Shown piece after piece: positions 45,466 through 55,827 of a stretch of DNA of 64,000 nt; position 1 is the stretch's first letter, and every line of letters starts with the position of its first letter. The stretch spans positions 62,001 through 126,000 of the forward strand of contig JAODTK010005534.1 of the NCBI GenBank assembly GCA_026419785.1, given 5' to 3'. The notes under the pieces are model-generated. The model was not told the DNA's origin and did no database searches. It saw nothing but the letters and a program-made list of their open reading frames with translations. The position numbers were made by a program, and so were the translations under genes. This DNA comes from Sclerodactyla briareus. Its lineage: Eukaryota; Echinodermata; Holothuroidea; Dendrochirotida; Sclerodactylidae.

Positions 45466-45489
45466 GAGGGGAGGGGGACCCCTCCCCTC
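45466..45489. other. perfect 11-bp G-rich hairpin
   Basis: GAGGGGAGGGG-GA-CCCCTCCCCTC. It belongs to the group of G-run palindromes in this window. Confidence 0.8.
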
Positions 45490-46204
45490 TTGGGAATTTT
45501 GGCAAACCTGAGATCCCTCACACGCAAAATGGTGCTATCCTAGTACGATATTCGAGCATGAATTACCTACTAAAAATATTAATTTTTCTGCCAACTTATT
45601 TTTTTCCGACTACGTAACTGTGTGTTAAGATAATGTGTGTCAAAACGGTCTGTATCTTAGCTACATGCCTAACCTGTGCACTCAATTTGCGTATCATATT
45701 AAAGTACTAGATTGCTCGTAGCTGGAATGAGTTATGAAACGTGATTTTTCAAAGTGCTTGAACCTAAATTCACATAATGAGGACTGGACATTAAAGACTG
45801 AGGAGAATTGGCATTCACATCATGCGTATTGAAAGCCCAGAGCCGATACCGATATAATAAGTCCGATGGGGTTGCAACTTGGCTCACATGTCCATCTTAG
45901 TTAAATCAGTTTCCTGTACTCCTCGGACGTGCGCATTTTTTTCTACTTTGCTCCCCGACGTTTCTCCGCTTTGCTCCCCGACGGGGAGGGGGGGGGCGAC
46001 TTCCCGCTGGCGCCGCCCGGTATTGTACGTCGATTTTTCGAAGGAGTTTCACAGGTGGGTACGAATATATCGTAAGCGCCATGTGTTGGCGGAATCAAAC
46101 GCTCACGTGATCTTCCCCCTTTTGAGCATCATTGGACGGAAGTATCTTAACCACCCCATAAAGACACCCTTTGCGTCCGGAAACTAAGATAGGCCTTCAT
46201 CCAA

Positions 46205-46440
46205 AATAAATTATGCAAATTTGACCCACGATGACCTTGAAATGACCTTTAACTTTGTCAGGAACAAATGTTTTCCCCATCCAACAAGTTTCGTTCAAAT
46301 CTGACAAAGTTTGGCAAATCGCCTAAATTATGCAAATTTGACCTCGAGGATCTTGAAAGGACCGCAACATTTTTCGGGATCAACTATAGTCCCTACTCAC
46401 TGAGTTTCGTTCAAATTTGGGAAAATGCTGCCTATTTACC
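46205..46440. repeat. two-copy 117-bp tandem repeat
   Basis: AATTATGCAAATTTGACC starts at 46209 and 46326. Each unit ends with AGTTTCGTTCAAAT.TG. Units are about 65-70% alike. The 'ccttgaaatgaccttt' style recalls D1 but the units are distinct. Confidence 0.7.
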
Positions 46441-46444
46441 CCGA

Positions 46445-48245
46445 CCTCCTCATCGGTGGCCCCCGATCAAACACTGATAAGGCGACCACACTTAGGCAAG
46501 TCCTGCCCACCGATCAATTGCATCCAAGTCAATGCCATCTGTGAGATCACGCTCACAAGCCATTGTCAATAGGTCCCGTAGTCGGTCAGGCTATGACAGA
46601 ACGTACGAAACGATCTTCACTAGTTTAAAGCTTAGAGAAACGTCTCTCACTTGATGCGACGTTATTGGCACAGTCATTTCAGGCCAGAGGCACCTCCTAG
46701 TTAGTCATGGCTATAGATCAATTATTTTTCACCTAACTCGAGCGGAAGACGACTTTGTCGCCCAGAGACCGACTCTGATTTTCACAGGGGAATGTCACAC
46801 ACCCCACCCATGGAATGGCTGGCTTAAACCGGGGGGGGGGCCCCCCCTGGCGGCTGGTTCTTCTCCGTTTTTCGACACGAGTGCCTTTATTTGAGTAAAG
46901 GAGGACTTTGCTGTTCCGTCGAAGAGGGAAGATAGGAACATCTAAATTCATGTTTCCCACGCGGGACTACGGTTGTGATGGAGATTCAAACTCTCCTTAT
47001 ATTCAAAAGTTAGCATGTGATCATCCAGGAAAATTTGCTACTATGTACCAGTAACCGGCAGTTGACGTAGAGTAGCATGTCCCTGAATCATCGCGGATGA
47101 AATCGCGTATACTAGACCACTCTCAGAAAAAAAACTTTCGCACCCCATCCAGTCTCTCATCATCACCCCCAACTTCCCAAGTTTGTCTCCGACCATGGCA
47201 TTGGGACATTCCGACGCAGTGCCATGTAATGCATATCTAGTGGTCGGAAAGGACTAACCAGCGTCAAGGGTAATTGAATTCTACCTGCGGGCCTAATTCT
47301 CTGCTCAAATGAAAGGTGATTAAAACGATATCAGTCCTAAATATTTCGAAGTTTCATGAAATATGGGCCTAGTAATTTGTGGTGGATTATGAACGATTCG
47401 GGCAACGATCGAGAATGCGTAAAGACAGCGAATATAGGCCCTACGTTTTGTAATCGTGTGCGACTTGAACATATTGAAAACTTTCCACAAGTTCCGTTGA
47501 TCGCTAATTCAAATTCTCCCACGACATACTTGTGTCGCTTCTAGCCGGTGTTTAGTAGGCCTACTGGAAGTATAACCGGTTGTAATCACTTTTTACACAC
47601 TAAACTTACATACATAGGTCACGTTGTATTTATGAATTCAAAATATGAAGCGTCCTCAATTATCATTACTATTCCGCACAGCTTTTATGCCATGCAAACC
47701 ATCTACATTTTTCTGAAGTTGCCCTCGGCGCTGTCGGCGGTGTGTATGATGACAAAGGAAAGTATATAACGTGTTGCTTTTGAACGTTTTATGAGGAATA
47801 TAAAACTAAAAAAATACTTTTTTGGAAGTAACCTCCATTAGTAGCGCCTTTGATAACTACACCTAAATTAGTAGGCTGTGACAGTTGACCCTAACATATA
47901 CATTAACGGCTAACGCAAATCCAAGCCCGACGCAGACCTAGCCAATAGATATAACATCTTGACGTTCATACATATTTTTGCGGTCATTTGATCTCCTCGA
48001 TTTCCTTTTAATATATTTGTGGCGTTCATTTGGATTTCCTGGATTTCCTTTGAATAGCGAAAATGCAAATAAAGAAATACAAAAATTAGTGCGTGCGGAA
48101 ACTACTTCTGATGAATATTCTAAAAATTCCACGAAACAATTAAAGGGATAAAAGCACAGTGCGCTGTGTTAAATATATCACGGAATCAGTAGTCAGGGCA
48201 GATGCCAACACATGTTACGATGTGAACACTTCCCTAGTGGCTGAC
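46445..48245. other. unassigned sequence
   Basis: It contains a G10C7 palindrome at 46831-46847. No gene is seen. Confidence 0.5.
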
Positions 48246-48249
48246 TTAC

Positions 48250-48425
48250 CGTGGATTGTGGGCGGCACGGCAGGGGCCGGAGCAGTTTCGAAAAGTGGGG
48301 GGACACATCGAAGGCAAATGGCCATCTAAGCGGATCGCCACCATACAGATTGGCGCGGAGGTTGCGACGAAAATTCAGATTGTCATACCCTCCAGACGAC
48401 GGAAACCGCCATTGCCGGACTCAAT
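48250..48425. repeat. GCGCCACC/GGTGGCGC short dispersed element, copy 3
   Basis: GGGCGGCACGGCAGGGG, TTTCGAAAAGTGGGGGGACA, then TCTAAGCGGATCGCCACCAT with AGATTGGCGCGGAGG and GACGAAAATTCAG. It has the same order of blocks as the copy at 37183. Confidence 0.6.
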
Positions 48426-48689
48426 CGCACAATCTACATCTGTGATTTGAGAAAAATAGAGACAAAAAGGTTGTCATTTGGACAACTAAGATGATTATCG
48501 AGTATCACACAAGGTATTTTTTTGAATTATTTTTTTGCTTACTTGGCTTTTTGATTTTTGCGTGGGATCCAGGGGGTAACGGACGGTCTCTGGTGGGATC
48601 GAAGGGAAAAGCCATCGGCGTACGGAACCACTACAATTTGGGAGCAGAAAATTGTACCCGAATGTTACAAGTCGTCATTGATAAACCCC

Positions 48690-48870
48690 ACCGGGCGCGC
48701 GAAGCGCGCGAAAAAAAAAATTGCGTAATTCGGGCATTTCATTGAAAAGGTCTGAAACATGCAGCTTTTTTCAACTTTTTGATCTTTGCCTTCCCAATTT
48801 TTCCACGAAATTTCCCCCAAATTCGTCATCTCAGAGAAATTGGAGGGGGGGGGGGAGTCTGCCCCATGGT
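48690..48870. repeat. GCGCGAAGCGCGC-headed dispersed repeat
   Basis: GGGCGCGCGAAGCGCGCG at 48693-48710, then an A run, then TTCGGGCATTTCATTGAAAA, CTGAAACATGCAGC, TTTTTGATCTTTGCC, and an A/T-rich end with a G13 run and CTGCCCCATGG. The palindrome seems to be the head of an approximately 170-bp element. Confidence 0.55.
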
Positions 48871-49164
48871 TTCTGGATTAATCGAGTGAACGAGATGATT
48901 TGAAGCCATTACATCGCATATTGAGCCTACATACGCCTGGTAGAAAAACTCCATTGTGCGCGAAACACTGAGAAAGTCATGCCATTTTGGCTATTCGATT
49001 GAAATTCGAGAATCGGTATGAAACATGGTAAATCCTTCTCACTCGGGGGGCACTAGTGTTGTGGGGGTTTACTTCGAATTTTTCACCGGGGTCCCCCCGA
49101 CCTGGAATAGGGGACTTGAGATAATTTCCACGCGATTATTGTTTGGTTGACAAAAATTGAATCA

Positions 49165-49800
49165 GTTTAGAGCAGGGGTTCCCAACCTTTGCAGAGGAGG
49201 GGCCACGTGGAATGATTATGATGAAGAAAGGGGCCGCATAAACCTTCATTTTTTGCTTGAAGTCAAATGCAGCAATATGTGATCACTGCGTGCCTAGCAC
49301 AATGATTTATTTTCTCCTGGTAAAACAGATGAATAAAGTTCGACGATAAATGATGGGTGCTGAGCAGAAGGTTCGACGAAACTTTTTTTCAAATAGATAC
49401 TTTTTCAGTTTAACGACTCACGTAATCCTAACTGTCCTTGTATCATCAGGACTGCCTGGGAATGTTTTGTTGGTGATGCTATTTGAGCATGTATTCTTGA
49501 ATACTGCAATCCTCTTTTGACATATTGAGGCAGGCTCGAATCCAGAAATTTGTCAGAAGAGGGTTTCGGAGATTTAGCGAAACTTAAGTGCCCTCACTCT
49601 CACCTTGGCGAAAAATGCGCTTTAATGGCCTTTTAGATGCAGGAATGGTGCAAGGTTTGAGCCTATAATCGCAATAAATTGTTACAGAAAATCCAACCTT
49701 GGGACGGGGCACATGTAGAATCTCGGGCGGGCCGGACGCAACACTGAGCGGGCCGGAATGTGTGCCCGCGGGCCGTACGTTGGACAACCCTGGTTTAGAG
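49165..49800. mobile_element. non-autonomous hAT-like DNA transposon with 8-bp target duplication
   Basis: The element spans 49173-49792 (620 bp) and is flanked by perfect 8-bp direct repeats GTTTAGAG at 49165-49172 and 49793-49800. An 8-bp duplication is the hAT hallmark. Its ends are imperfect inverted repeats: CAGGGGTTCCCAACC at the left, and the right end reads CAGGGTTGTCCAACGTACG on the minus strand. The sub-terminal text (GGGGCCACGTGG; GGCCGTACGTTGG, GCGGGCC) has the 'ggcc-rich' look of hAT/Charlie-type termini. No transposase frame is inside, so it would depend on an element elsewhere. Confidence 0.85.
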
Positions 49801-49846
49801 TGATACAAAAATCGGGCTTGTGGCTATATTGTTTATTACGGTCCGG

Positions 49847-49920
49847 AAAAGTGGGGGGGACAAACGATATGATATCCCCCCCACTTTTGAAAGTGGGGGG
49901 GACGGTCCCCCCCGTCCCCA
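49847..49920. repeat. AAAGTGGGGGGG inverted/direct triple repeat
   Basis: AAAAGTGGGGGGG (49847-49859), its inverse CCCCCCCACTTTT (49876-49888) and a third, direct copy GAAAGTGGGGGGG right after, followed by C7. The second and third arms form a near-perfect adjacent palindrome. A similar AAAAGTGGGGGGACA stands in the element at 48250. Confidence 0.75.
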
Positions 49921-49929
49921 ACCTGTTGA

Positions 49930-51475
49930 CGCCCATGCGGCCGGTATGCTATATATATGCGTGTTAAAGTTTATTTCATCTGCACTAATGTTAATTGATA
50001 TCCAGAGGGCACTTAACGGAAATCAGCCTCACCATCTCATTCGTCTCTTTTCTCGTTTCCGTCATCAATGTTAATAAAGAAACAGTAGTATTATCATCAT
50101 TTTTTGTTATAGTATTTATAATAAACTTGCAAAATCCTCCTATCATCATCATCTTATCAACTATTCGCCTCAGACCGCACCACTCCGTCCACAATGGTCC
50201 TCCAATGGCTAGTCCCAGTATTGGTACACTATGTCCAGGGCTGGAAAACGTTGCAAATTCACAGGAAGAGTAGCAACAAAGATCCGATAATTAAACAGCA
50301 AATTGACAAAACTTCCCTTGAGACTTGCAAAATTTACCTCCAGATAGCCAAATTCCGGAGGAGGAGCTTCCCACCTCCCTACGTTAGTCCCGCCATGACT
50401 ATGTCTCAGTGGGATTACACTATGTCTCGACCACTTGGGTCTGTTGCAAGAGTGATAACAGTTCAGGCTTCGGCAACAACATTAGCAGGATTGACAATGT
50501 CGCATTAGATGTGCAGGATAAATACCGATCACCATACAGACGAAATGTAAATTTCTGCTTTCAGTGTGTCTCAGCCAATTGGAATAAAGTGAGTGCATGT
50601 CTGATGAAGTAATTTGGGGAAATTTGCTGCATTGTTTTATAGGGAAAAAAAACCCTGACCATTCAGCAAAACACCAACCGGGTTCCATATGTCATGTTTT
50701 TTATTATCATGGGTGGCACCAATCCAGGTTACGCAGTGCTCCACAAGAACGAAGGATTCGGCTACCCTATACTAGTTAATCACGTGGCCACGACATCGGA
50801 GAACAAATGTTCCGGTTAATGCGTCGCCATGAATTATAATGAGTTATCCGGATGCACACGCGACATTAATGCTGGCTGGGGGTTATTGTTAACCTTTTCA
50901 AGCAGAACTCGGAGAAGTTCCTCAAAATCCATGTCTTCTCAGATAGGCCTGGGGGTAATGAACGTTTTCGTTTAAACTAGGTGAATATTGATCGCCGCAA
51001 ATTTGAACAAAGTGTGTTTTTCGTTGAAGATGCACCCGTGCGGCCTGGTCGTGTATAGTGAAGAGATCGATATGATGTGATAGTGATAATGTCGATTTGA
51101 TATGAATAAGTAAAAGCACTTCTAAATGAACTAGTTTTTCGTCGATGGGGAACACCAACTAACCATGAAGTCAGACTAAGACGCTCTAATTTTTTCTCAT
51201 ACCGGCAAATATCGCAGACAGTAACTTACTCTCGTAGCCCCCCTTCCGCGAAATAAAGAATCCATACTTCACGGAATACTCCAGGTGAGGTCTTAACAAT
51301 TGCTAAACGGCCTGGCAACAAGTCTTCTCAAGAAATTTTGAATTTAATGAAACGACAAGACACACCAACAACGAGGTATCACAACTATCAAACTGAGGTT
51401 CTTGAGTGAAAACCCGAAGAGAAGTTAATGTTTAAGAACCCTGCTATCACAATCGCACCCCGTTCAGGGTCCAAC
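49930..51475. other. unassigned sequence
   Basis: Several overlapping short frames at 49758-50779 lack motifs. No strong repeat is seen. Confidence 0.45.
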
Positions 51476-51479
51476 AATG

Positions 51480-52440
51480 GACCAATGCTGTCTTCAGCTA
51501 TCTGCTTTCTGCCAGTGTTTAGAGCTAACTTTTGCTTCGCTTTGAACTAGCCAGATACGACAAGAGGCATGAAGACGTTGAAGATGTGCCACCAGATTTT
51601 GTTTCCTATATTGCCAGAAAAACATCCCTTGTCATTCCACAGAGGCTCTCAAGAAATGTAGACTCTCATTACCCCACAGATATCCTCAAGAAAAAAATAT
51701 CCATGAGTCAACAGCATTTGGACCAAATAACAAATCAGACCAAATGACTTCGGAATAAGCAGGGACCAGACATTCCATTCAAATCCACCTTCTGGAAACA
51801 AGGAACGAATCCTAAACTCTGTTGACGGAATAATACACATATAAAAAATTAAACCTCGATCACTTGCACTAAGCTTACTGATACTCTCTGGATTGTCCAC
51901 TGAATCAGGATCACTTCTCAAGTCGAACACCGTGATGCTGTTTTCTTGGCTGGGAAATGCCATGACTAAGAAAATGACAACATCTTGGGTAACATGACAT
52001 GCCACTATAAATATCATCGGGGGGACCAAAAAAAGGGATACCTGGGTAATTGAAGTCACTCATGATGGTTTGAATGTCTTGCGAAACTTTGTAACACATC
52101 ATAGAAAAGAAGTTGGTGTTGCATCAGAGCGTTGGGAAAACGGAACGCAACTTCAATTCTTGGAGAACAACTAGGAATACCTAGTTAGACGCGAAGACTA
52201 CTATTTGAGTCAGATCTGGCATACAGCAGAACTCCGCAACAAACATCACGGAGAGTATCTGACCGATTGCCGATATACGATTAAGGTGGAATGTTGAACC
52301 TTCAGCTGTGGAAATTACTCCTAGGCCGCTAAGACTCAAACAACGTTGGGATTGCGCTCGAGCAAAAGCTGAAACTCATCGAACTTATTCCTAATGCTTT
52401 GAGGATTAGCGCAAGAAAGGACAACTCATTGCGCGTAATA
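51480..52440 (-). pseudogene. L2/CR1-like LINE, apurinic endonuclease domain remnant
   Basis: Minus-strand blocks in order: ANPQSIRNKFDEFQLLLERNP (about 52395-52335; cf. the family's 'NARSLRNKFDEL'), STLNRISAIG (about 52295), GVLLYARSDSNS (about 52225), MSDFNYPGI with DFNYP at 52057-52043 (cf. 'MGDFNYPDIDW'), RSDPDSVDNPESISKLSASD (about 51928-51870), then DWSNLL/WIFF-type text near 51740-51690. This is the EN domain that nicks target DNA for target-primed reverse transcription. Several frameshifts are present, and the RT domain is not found downstream. A 71-codon plus-strand frame at 51532-51747 is antisense noise. Confidence 0.75.
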
Positions 52441-52627
52441 TGACTACTTTTTTAATTGATGACACCTAGCCAACTGTTTGAAATCGACTATTAGGAACCT
52501 GTCAGTCGTAACACCCGAGACCCTCAACGAGCGTCTAGTAGTTAAAGCTCTCCAACACAAAAATGAACTAACTTGCCCCATCGCTGAACCTACCACAGTC
52601 ACCATGAGTTGAGCAAAAAGCCCTCTT

Positions 52628-52660
52628 ACCTCCAAAACACGGATATCGTGTTTTGGAGGT
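52628..52660. other. perfect 14-bp hairpin
   Basis: ACCTCCAAAACACG-GATAT-CGTGTTTTGGAGGT, with near-matching extension on both sides (CTT...AGGTAAG). Perfect arms in an otherwise decayed region are notable. It could be a recent inversion-type event or an assembly fold-back. Confidence 0.85.
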
Positions 52661-52699
52661 AGGTAAGTTGTTGAGGACGAGACCAAGATATCTCGTTGT

Positions 52700-53480
52700 T
52701 AACTCGGACCGTCAAACCTAGGATAGGATACTGCAAATCGCGACGATCGACATAAGTCGGACTACAGCCTCAGCTCTTTCAATCGGAAGTTTTTGTACGG
52801 TGTCCCCCGATCTGAAGTGATTAGTCCCCACCTCCAGAATCTCTTCGTCCACCGCCATCCAATCAACCCTGACTGACGTATCTACCCTAGCAACGGGGTT
52901 AAACGGACACGCCGTCGCTTAGACTAACACCCCTACAAAATTCACGAAATACGTTGTTTTAAAAAAAAACCTGGACAATAGCATACCCCTACTAGTAGAC
53001 ACTAGTAGACACTCTAACTCTTCCCCCCCCCCACAACCCTAGCTATCTCCTCTTAACCCCTATGTGCAATACTACCCCTTTCACCAAGCACAGAACCTGT
53101 CCCCGGCTCAGCCCCTTCCTCCCCACCGACAACCGCCAACGCTAGCCCCAACTGTACCCACCTGAAAATCTCCTTAACTTCCACCGCATAAAGGAATCAG
53201 CAGTCACAAGCCTGTGAGCCTCTCGACTCACATACGCCGCGACCTAAAACAGCGCCTCCATGACATCCTCCACTATGTCCCGCGCCATAAACTTCGATTG
53301 CAAACTCGGACCATCTATAAATTTCCGAACACTCTATACGAACACCCCTTTCGTACCAGTTTCCTCGAACAAAACTAGCGCGACACCGTTCAGTAAGAAT
53401 CCACAACATCTCAAAATCTCTGACAGACGACATTTGCCCTCATTCCATAACAGCTAGCCCGTACCCCGGAGGCTGAAAAC
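52700..53480 (-). pseudogene. strand-asymmetric possible coding remnant (LINE ORF1?)
   Basis: The plus strand is strikingly poor in G and rich in C and A, unlike its flanks. Minus-strand frames read like protein: VDWMAVDEEILEVGTNHF with AEAVVRLMSIVAI (about 52865-52745), and MARDIVEDVMEALF with VAAYVSREAHRLVTADSF (about 53290-53190). Their position, upstream of the LINE endonuclease on the same strand, would suit ORF1 of that LINE. No zinc knuckle or other known motif is seen, so the assignment is a guess. Confidence 0.3.
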
Positions 53481-55265
53481 ACACAAAGCGACAGCTAGGA
53501 AAGACAGGAAAGTACAACGTCAAATGCCAATATATACTGCCTATCTGTTCCCAAACTAACTAAGGAACGAAGGATTACAACAATATACCAACGAATCACC
53601 AAGTGTAGATGATTCTCAACATACGCGATTATAATTCTATCATAGCAATTTACGCACGTGCTCTGTATTGAACGCGTCTAAGTCAGGTCCCTCACAACAT
53701 CAGTTGATACCACTTACACAACTGATGTCCACCCTTTCCCTCGGCACACTCGATGATATACAACAGATGGCCATGATGTTCGCCGAAAATGTGTGCGCTT
53801 GGGGAAATCCATCCCATCTCTCCACGATGACTATAGTTGTTGATTAGTGCCGAACTTCAAATAGAGGGTCCACTAAATTGATAAACTATTGTGAAAACAT
53901 GCCTTCGTGAAATTGATGAAAAAGTTGAATGAATGTAGGACCGCTTCTATGTTAGAGTCGTAAACATAAGTCTGACTCCTACCTATTGTAGCATTATTCA
54001 TGGGGGCTGAGCTATACATTAATATACCGGGAGCACCGGAAATGATACACAAGGGTCTTGGCGATAGTTCACCAAGGAACAGTTGGGTAAAGTGACTGAT
54101 TTCACATGTACCAATAGGCCTACCGGACGATTTGTATATCATCCTCTTCCATTTGTTATAACATCAATCATCAGTGTATACATGTCAGCTATTGTGAGCC
54201 ATTGTTGACGCCAGAACAATGAGCTAGTTCGAAAAACAAACGTTTTGAATGTATATTTCTCGACTACCTGAGTGTCAGCATGTAAACTAGAGGATCAGAA
54301 TATAGAAATCTGAAAATCCAAAGTTTGCATAGAAAACTAATAAAGATTGTGTCATGGTATGTGACCCAGATCAACTAACAATTTACGAGTAGAAAGTACA
54401 GAAACCATAAATATGAAAAATAAAATATTATAGGAACATGGTAGTGGAATCCTGTTCTCTCGGATGAGGACGTGAAATTATATAGCGGTCCTGGTGGTAG
54501 CATGGGTTTCGTTTCACTCCTGCCTCGGTATCATCTAAAAGCCAGTCGAACATAGAATAATAGAGTTATCGCATGTACACATCCGCGAATAATACGGCCA
54601 AATTTTCTTGATGAGCCTAATTAGTTATTAAGTCAAACATTTTCGTGTATTCCTCCAGATAAACAAATTTCCGTATATAGGCGACACTGTGATAAGAGCT
54701 CAACAATCTGCGCATTTGTCCGAGTAGCATAACAAGTATACATCACTGATTCCAAACTGTGAAAACAAGAAAAAGCAGGGCTCCAGGGGCAATATGGAGT
54801 GGAACCCTCTTCTTGAAAGACGCCTCTGCATTCAGCAATATTGTGGTGAACGCTTCGAAGAATCAGAATGATGCCTTTATCATCACCACCTTCCCTCAAC
54901 CCGTTCGATGGGATTCACACATTCGTTTGAATTACCAGGGATTCACCATCTGCGAAAGTTAACACGAAGGACATCAGCTGTTGTGGTGTGATTCGAGGAG
55001 TTTAATTCATCGCTTCAAATTAGTTGAGGTGATATCCTAGTCCACGTACGGTTCAGAGATAATTATGTTATGTGCGATCAATATCCTTCTATGAAGCAGT
55101 CCACCCTTTTCCGCGCATTTGAATATTATACTGGGATGTTTAGGTCTGTGGATTGCTGGCAGCCCACATGCTGAATATAACTAAGTGGGAAGCATTCGTG
55201 ACTGGTTAGATGTTATGGGGTTTTGATACTGTATTCTCAGGTTTTTGAGAGGAGAGAGGTCTAGG
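53481..55265. other. unassigned sequence
   Basis: No gene is supported and no clear repeat is seen. Two opposite frames at 54633-54962 overlap and lack motifs. Confidence 0.45.
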
Positions 55266-55272
55266 TGAGGAT

Positions 55273-55292
55273 CCCCCCCCCCCCCCCCCCCC
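55273..55292 (+). repeat. C20 homopolymer
   Basis: Twenty C in a row, a likely length error site in the assembly. Confidence 0.9.
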
Positions 55293-55510
55293 ATAGGGTA
55301 TTTCTACAAAACAACAGACAATTGTCCACTGGAAATCCACTAATATTGTCCTTACCATTTTTTTCTCATTTAGGCAGTAGTGTCAATTATTTCGTGTAGT
55401 GAGCAACACTAAAATTTGAACATGAATCGTTGAAACCTAACGAACATTTTCTGATGAGTTGCTAACATATCAGCAACTGCAGTACATGAATCGAATGTCA
55501 AATTCGAAAT

Positions 55511-55529
55511 CTCACTCACTCACTCACTA
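55511..55529. repeat. CACT microsatellite
   Basis: (CACT)n directly beyond the 3' end of the minus-strand RTE LINE. RTE elements often end in short tandem repeats, so this may be its tail. Confidence 0.7.
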
Positions 55530-55827
55530 GGTCGGCCACTGCTGAGCTCTAGCATGGATCCTCCATTCATCCCAGTCCGCCATACAGCCAGCAATTTCTT
55601 TGGGTCCCTTCAGTTTCAGTGCATGCTTAAGGATGTCGAGGAATGTAACAAGTTGTCTTCCTCTGTTCCTTTTGCCATGAATGGGCTCCCAAAGAACGAG
55701 CAGGCTTGCAGGATGTCCAGGGTGGCGGTGACAGTGTCCGTCAAGAGTCATCCGCCTTTATGGGATTGTGTTATCTCCAACTGATGTTTAGAGCTGTTCT
55801 CAGCATGCGAGTATATGTACCGTTTAG
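55527..55827 (-). pseudogene. RTE-type LINE, C-terminal part
   Basis: Minus strand: LNGTYTRMLRTALNISWR (55827-55774), then after one frame change LDGHCHRHPGHPASLLVLWE followed by PIHGKRNRGRQLVTFLDIL and CMADWDEWRIHARAQQWPT to a stop near 55527. This is the well-known C-terminal end of RTE-like reverse transcriptases (GTYTRMLR ... FAGH..R ... LW.P.HG.R.RGR). It continues the fragment at 58029-59365, from which the insertion separates it. Confidence 0.85.

Noticed and set aside
53141-53460. Mitochondrial-like insertion, suggested by C/A-rich strand asymmetry
   Set aside because: Frames do not read as any mitochondrial protein or rRNA that I recognise; the asymmetry is better left unexplained.
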